A stretch of DNA of 9,591 nucleotides from the NCBI GenBank assembly GCA_003660485.1, contig QMUI01000019.1:1-9591 (forward strand). The letters are read 5' to 3'. The notes below the pieces were generated by a model. That model ran no database searches, was not told the DNA's origin, and saw only the letters and a list, made by a program, of their open reading frames with translations. The position numbers were made by a program, and so were the translations under genes. Below, in pieces: positions 6,614 through 9,591 of this stretch. The stretch is from Thermococci archaeon. GTDB taxonomy: Archaea; Methanobacteriota_B; Thermococci; Thermococcales; Thermococcaceae. Within the stretch, counting starts at the first letter, position 1. Each line of letters begins with the position of its first letter.

Positions 6614-7468
6614 ATGAAGGTTCATTATGAATGCTTTACGTGCATAGCTAACCAGTGCAAAAAGATCGTTGAGATGGGAACTGAAGACCTGGAAAAAAGA
6701 AAAAGAGCTATGTTCCTAGCAGCAAAAACAGTTGCGAGAGAGTATCATGAAGATGCAATACCGGCAATAGCAGGGAGTAAAGTGTTTCTTGAGCTGTATA
6801 GATTTCTAGAAAATGATGATCCCTTCAGAGAGTACAAGGAAAAGTCAAGGAAAGTGGCGGAGAAGGTTGTCAAGCTACTGAGGGATAGGCTCGACATTAG
6901 CATAAAAACCGCGATAAAGCTCGCCATAATTGGGAACATAATTGACTTTTCCGTTGGATTTTCTCCCGAAAACCTTGAGAGACAAGTTGAAGAGATGCTT
7001 AAAGAAGGCCTGTACATGGATGAGAGCGAGGAGTTAATTGAAAGTGTCAAAAGGGCAAAGGTAATTCTGTACCTCACGGATAACGTTGGAGAGCATTATT
7101 TCGACGCGATTCTCCTAGAGAAAATCAAGGAAATATCAAGTGCTGAAATATACATAGCCGGAAAGGAAGGCCCAATAATAAACGACGTCACCGTTGAGGA
7201 TCTAAGAAGGGATGGCTTCGAGAAGTTTGGTAAGATAATCTCAACCGGAACTAGAATAGTTGGTGTCCCTCTTGATAAAATCAGCGAGGAATTTAGAGAG
7301 ATATTTAAGAAGGCAGATATCATAATAGCAAAAGGTCAGGGAAACTTTGAAACTTTGAGCGAAATAAAAGATGAGAGAGTATTCTTCCTTCTAAAGGCCA
7401 AGTGCCCGGCGGTGGCCAGAGGGCTTGGAGTGCCACAGGGAGCTCTCGTATGTAAGAGGAATACCTAG
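6614..7468 (+). CDS. DUF89 family protein (metal-dependent damage-control phosphatase-like)
   Basis: The 284-residue protein matches the archaeal DUF89 (COG1578, ARMT1-like) family. Eukaryotic and some archaeal members are metal-dependent phosphatases proposed to hydrolyse damaged or excess phosphometabolites. Seen here are an N-terminal cysteine motif CFTCIANQC (Cys7, Cys10, Cys15), GNIIDFSVG (107-115), the metal-site motif TDNVGEHYFD (155-164, with Asp156 and Asn157), KGQGNFETL (240-248), and the family-typical ending LLKAKCPAVARGLGVPQGALV. The N-terminal cysteines are typical of the short archaeal subgroup, and their function is unclear. The start is the ATG at 6614 because GGGTGAT lies 3-9 bases upstream. 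An in-frame ATG at 6566 would run through the divergent promoter region and lacks a binding site. The gene is divergent from the HypE-like gene and shares its stop region with the following minus-strand gene. Confidence 0.9.
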   Translation: MKVHYECFTCIANQCKKIVEMGTEDLEKRKRAMFLAAKTVAREYHEDAIPAIAGSKVFLELYRFLENDDPFREYKEKSRKVAEKVVKLLRDRLDISIKTAIKLAIIGNIIDFSVGFSPENLERQVEEMLKEGLYMDESEELIESVKRAKVILYLTDNVGEHYFDAILLEKIKEISSAEIYIAGKEGPIINDVTVEDLRRDGFEKFGKIISTGTRIVGVPLDKISEEFREIFKKADIIIAKGQGNFETLSEIKDERVFFLLKAKCPAVARGLGVPQGALVCKRNT

Positions 7469-8091
7469 AGCTCTCTTTTTCCCTCAAAATACTCTATTAG
7501 CTCTTCATCACTCACATCCTCATCGTATCCCAGCTCCCTTCTCTGAAGCTCAATTAGGCCTGGAGTTAGAAGTAGCTTCCCATTAAGCTTTGGAATGGCA
7601 TAATGGAGGGTTATCTCGCTAAAGTCATCGAGCTTTATCGTTGGATTTTCTTCGTATTCAATTTCTTCGAGCCTTTTTCCATCAGCAATAAGCTTCGCAA
7701 CTATCGAGGCTCCATCAATCGAGAACTGGGGTCTGCCTATGTGCCTAACCCTAACCCCAGGCATCTTTGAGGTTATGAATTCCTTCGTCCTCCCCCTTGG
7801 AATGGCATCACCCAAGATTCCACCAACGACGATTATCGTATCTTCCTCTATGTCTTCCGGCTTTAGCTCCTCTTTAGCCTGAAGATCTAGGAGTATAACC
7901 TTCGATTTATCAAAGGGCAATCTAGTTATGCTTTCCGTGATCACGCTACCTATCTCTGAGAGAATTTTCCGCTCCTCTGGCCTTACGTTTGTGAAGATTA
8001 GGTTGTCCCCCCACCACTGGGCAACGTGCTTGTATTCCAACAGTAGCCACTCGCTTATCTCCTCCAGATGTTCAATTACTAAGTATGGCAT
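7465..8091 (-). CDS. SPOUT-fold methyltransferase of the COG2428/Sfm1 family
   Basis: The 208-residue protein resembles the family annotated as SAM-dependent RNA methyltransferase (Pfam RNA_Me_trans, COG2428). The characterised yeast member, Sfm1, is actually a protein arginine methyltransferase that modifies ribosomal protein Rps3. Family traits seen are the N-terminal YLVIEHLEEISEWLLLEY (residues 3-20), the SPOUT SAM-binding loop VVGGILGDAIPRGRTKE (88-104), RHIGRPQFSIDGA (116-128), and NGKLLLTPGLIELQRRELG near the C-terminus. The substrate here (archaeal uS3 or an RNA) is inferred, not shown. The start is the ATG at 8089-8091, where the protein matches the family N-terminus. An upstream in-frame start would add 29 residues and pass through the promoter and the first codons of the divergent kinase gene. 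No ribosome binding site precedes the ATG, and the TATA-like element lies about 25 bases upstream, so a leaderless message is likely. Confidence 0.85.
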   Translation of the reverse strand: MPYLVIEHLEEISEWLLLEYKHVAQWWGDNLIFTNVRPEERKILSEIGSVITESITRLPFDKSKVILLDLQAKEELKPEDIEEDTIIVVGGILGDAIPRGRTKEFITSKMPGVRVRHIGRPQFSIDGASIVAKLIADGKRLEEIEYEENPTIKLDDFSEITLHYAIPKLNGKLLLTPGLIELQRRELGYDEDVSDEELIEYFEGKREL

Positions 8092-8112
8092 AATGCAAGG
8101 TTCCGGAGAGGA

Positions 8113-8118
8113 TTTAAA
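8113..8118. promoter_or_regulatory. Symmetric TATA-like element serving two divergent genes
   Basis: TTTAAA lies within GGATTTAAAAAC. Its centre is about 24.5 bases from the methyltransferase ATG (8091, minus strand) and 25.5 bases from the PfkB-kinase ATG (8141, plus strand). That is the usual archaeal distance from TATA box to transcription start, so both messages could begin at or next to their start codons. Upstream of the box in the plus direction is GGAGAGGA, a purine-rich BRE-like stretch. The 49-base gap holds no other TATA candidate. Confidence 0.6.
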
Positions 8119-8140
8119 AACATGGCGCGTACGGAAGTCC

Positions 8141-8908
8141 ATGAGGTTCACCGTCATTGGAAACTTCACGGTTGACATTATAGAGGGAAGGAAAAGACCA
8201 GGAGGAGGAGCGTATTACTCCTCATTGGTTCTCTCAAAGTTTGCCGATGTGAGGGTTCTCACAAAGATAGGGCCAGATTATCCAAGAGAATGGTTAAAGG
8301 AAATGGAAGAACATGTTGAGCTAGTTCCCATAAGGGGAATCTCAAGCGTAGTGTACGAGCTCATTTACAGAGGAGAAGAAAGAGCCATCAGGGTACTCTC
8401 CAAAGGAGATGCATTCAAAGATCATGAACTCCTAGAAGTTCGAGGAAAAGTTATCATAAATCCTGTGGCCAATGAGATATCCCCCAATCAAGTTTTGCTA
8501 TTTCGGAAGCCATCTCTTGACGTTCAGGGGTTTGTGAGGGAGCTAAAGGAGTATGTAGGCCTGAGGGAAATTGACGGTTGGTTTCTCTCCAATTGTAAGG
8601 TCGTCCATGCTTCCCTCGAGGAGTATCAGAAAATAGTGAACCCAGGAAAGCCCGAAGTATTAGCGGTAACAAACGGAAGCAACGAGGGAATTCTGATAGC
8701 TAGCGAAACGATTAAGTTCAGACCAAGGAAGATTAACATCAAAGATCCGACGGGAGCAGGGGACGCATTTTTAGCCCTGCTAACTTATGGAGTTGAAAGG
8801 TTTGGCATCAGAGAAGGATTGGAGTTTGCACTTGAGGAGACGGCAAAGTTCTTGAACCTTGGATTAGAGAAGTACTTGAACCGCGATGATGAAGCCTCGA
8901 TTGGCTGA
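8141..8908 (+). CDS. PfkB-family carbohydrate/nucleoside kinase, substrate unknown
   Basis: The 255-residue protein belongs to the PfkB (ribokinase) family, which phosphorylates sugars, nucleosides or related alcohols. The N-terminal strand MRFTVIGNFTVDII (1-14), the glycine motif RPGGGAYYSS (19-28), and the C-terminal signature DPTGAGDAF (202-210) are all visible. Asp208 is the expected catalytic base and GAG (205-207) the anion hole. TNGSNEG (177-183) fits the ATP-site region. At 255 residues it is shorter than usual (about 290-320); the lid and middle section appear trimmed, and I cannot tell the substrate from sequence. The start is chosen at ATG 8141, directly at the family N-terminus and about 25 bases from the TATA-like element. 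An in-frame ATG at 8093 would add 16 residues but places that element inside the gene. A Nudix hydrolase gene follows 42 bases later, probably in the same transcript. Confidence 0.88.
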   Translation: MRFTVIGNFTVDIIEGRKRPGGGAYYSSLVLSKFADVRVLTKIGPDYPREWLKEMEEHVELVPIRGISSVVYELIYRGEERAIRVLSKGDAFKDHELLEVRGKVIINPVANEISPNQVLLFRKPSLDVQGFVRELKEYVGLREIDGWFLSNCKVVHASLEEYQKIVNPGKPEVLAVTNGSNEGILIASETIKFRPRKINIKDPTGAGDAFLALLTYGVERFGIREGLEFALEETAKFLNLGLEKYLNRDDEASIG

Positions 8909-8939
8909 ATCGCGATGATTGGGAGGGACTTCCCTGAGC

Positions 8940-8947
8940 GGGTGGTG
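8940..8947 (+). promoter_or_regulatory. Ribosome binding site that decides the Nudix gene start
   Basis: GGTGGTGA lies 3 bases before the ATG at 8951, with the best pairing segment GGTG at the usual spacing. It favours this ATG over the in-frame ATG at 8915, which has no comparable upstream sequence. Confidence 0.75.
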
Positions 8948-8950
8948 AAA

Positions 8951-9460
8951 ATGAACCGCTATGCCCTTTTAATAAAAGCCCCCAAAGACCATGATATCAC
9001 GGAATTCCAGAAGGAGATTAAGAGAATTGCAGAGGAGCACGGGTTAGTAGCTGAGATGCATAGGTGCATCGGAGTGACGGTTGACCTCGTTATAATATAC
9101 AACAACGGGATCGTCCTTATAAGGAGAAAGAACGAACCCTACAAGGGCTATCTTGCCCTTCCTGGGGGTTTCGTTGAGTACGGCGAAAGGGTGGAGGAGG
9201 CTGCAATAAGGGAAGCAAAGGAGGAAACTGGGCTCGATGTCAAACTTTTGAGGATAGTTGGAGTTTACTCCGATCCAAATAGAGATCCAAGAGGACATAC
9301 AATCACTATAGCGTTCCTTGCCGTGGGAAGTGGAGAACTTAAGGCCGGAGACGATGCAAAGGATGTGACTGTTGTTCCAATTGAAGAGATAGAAAAGGTG
9401 AAGGAAAGACTGGCCTTTGACCATGCAAAAATAATAGAAGACGCCCTCAGATTGAGATAG
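8951..9460 (+). CDS. Nudix hydrolase, ADP-ribose pyrophosphatase-like
   Basis: The 169-residue protein has a complete Nudix box, GFVEYGE then [16 protein letters not shown] (residues 73-95), matching Gx5Ex7REUxEExGU with metal-ligand glutamates Glu88, Glu91 and Glu92. The downstream PNRDPRGH segment has a proline (Pro109) about 15 residues after the box glycine, a position associated with ADP-ribose pyrophosphatases. That supports cleavage of ADP-ribose to AMP and ribose 5-phosphate but does not prove it. An extra N-terminal segment of about 40 residues ([19 protein letters not shown]...) precedes the Nudix fold and is unassigned. The ATG at 8951 is chosen because GGTGGTGA lies at 8940-8947. 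An in-frame ATG at 8915 would add 12 residues and has no binding site. The gene follows the PfkB kinase, and its last 14 bases overlap the end of the next, convergent gene. Confidence 0.92.
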   Translation: MNRYALLIKAPKDHDITEFQKEIKRIAEEHGLVAEMHRCIGVTVDLVIIYNNGIVLIRRKNEPYKGYLALPGGFVEYGERVEEAAIREAKEETGLDVKLLRIVGVYSDPNRDPRGHTITIAFLAVGSGELKAGDDAKDVTVVPIEEIEKVKERLAFDHAKIIEDALRLR

Positions 9461-9591
9461 CTATTTTCCTTATTTCTTCTGCAAACTCCGTTTTCATAAG
9501 CTCTTCAACGCTTCCTATCCTTGACTCAAGGTCTGGATAGAACTTAATGCCGGCGAGATACTTGACCCCATACTTCGCCGCAAGCTCCCTA
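9447..9591 (-). CDS. C-terminal end of an unidentified protein (gene continues past the right edge)
   Basis: On the minus strand an open frame enters from the right edge and ends at TGA (9447-9449), giving 47 residues plus stop. The sequence runs [20 protein letters not shown], then [20 protein letters not shown], then RKIAISI. The pattern of a conserved A..YGV.YLAGI strand followed by an acidic helix and a [12 protein letters not shown] ending resembles the C-terminus of Mrp/NBP35- or MinD/ParA-type P-loop ATPases. Because the P loop is outside the window, this is a low-confidence guess. The reading frame is open to the edge and uses codons like its neighbours. It overlaps the convergent Nudix gene by 14 bases. 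Confidence 0.65.
   Translation of the reverse strand, partial: RELAAKYGVKYLAGIKFYPDLESRIGSVEELMKTEFAEEIRKIAISI

Noticed and set aside
7467..7480. AGAGCTCT palindrome followed by five T residues as a terminator for the DUF89 gene
   Set aside because: The stem is only 4 bp with no loop, and the T run is short. A U-tract terminator is possible in Thermococcales but cannot be supported from this sequence alone.
8092..8178. 29-residue N-terminal extension of the SPOUT methyltransferase
   Set aside because: It would overlap the start of the divergent kinase gene and swallow the TATA-like element. The family N-terminus begins at the ATG at 8091.

Overview
The window looks like chromosomal DNA of a hyperthermophilic euryarchaeon of the order Thermococcales, most likely a Pyrococcus or a close Thermococcus relative. 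The reasons are the gene set (DNA topoisomerase VI subunit B, archaeal aIF1A, RIO1 kinase, a Dim2/Pno1-type KH protein, an archaeal SppA), strong GGTG-type ribosome binding sites, short AT-rich TATA-type promoters, proteins rich in Lys, Glu and Ile, and very tight packing with overlapping genes. No RNA gene, CRISPR array, insertion sequence or prophage is visible, and no gene-free stretch exceeds about 130 bases.

Layout. (1) Positions 1-3007, minus strand: an information-processing operon transcribed as aIF1A, then RIO1 kinase, then a two-KH-domain Dim2-like protein, then top6B, which runs off the left edge. The first three act on the small ribosomal subunit (initiation and late 16S rRNA maturation); the fourth is half of the archaeal type IIB topoisomerase. 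(2) Positions 3008-3137: a divergent promoter region with a 13-bp perfect inverted repeat. (3) Positions 3138-5606, plus strand: a membrane-associated operon of signal peptide peptidase SppA, an unrecognised 150-residue soluble protein, and an AI-2E-family (UPF0118) membrane protein. (4) Positions 5566-6543, minus strand: a HypE/PurM-like ATP-binding protein without the HypE C-terminal cysteine tail, overlapping the preceding gene tail to tail. (5) Positions 6614-7468, plus strand: a DUF89 metal-dependent phosphatase-family protein. (6) Positions 7465-8091, minus strand: a SPOUT methyltransferase of the COG2428/Sfm1 family, sharing the CTAG stop tetranucleotide with the DUF89 gene. (7) Positions 8141-9460, plus strand: a PfkB-family kinase followed by a Nudix hydrolase. 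(8) Positions 9447 to the right edge, minus strand: the C-terminal end of one further gene.

Genes alternate in small divergent and convergent units. At two divergent junctions (near 6579 and 8116) a palindromic AT-rich element sits almost equidistant from both start codons. All three convergent junctions overlap at the stop codons. No clearly new multi-gene system is evident. The items most worth a second look are the 150-residue unknown protein in the SppA operon, the archaeal Sfm1-like methyltransferase, the HypE-like protein lacking its catalytic tail, and the symmetric promoter elements.
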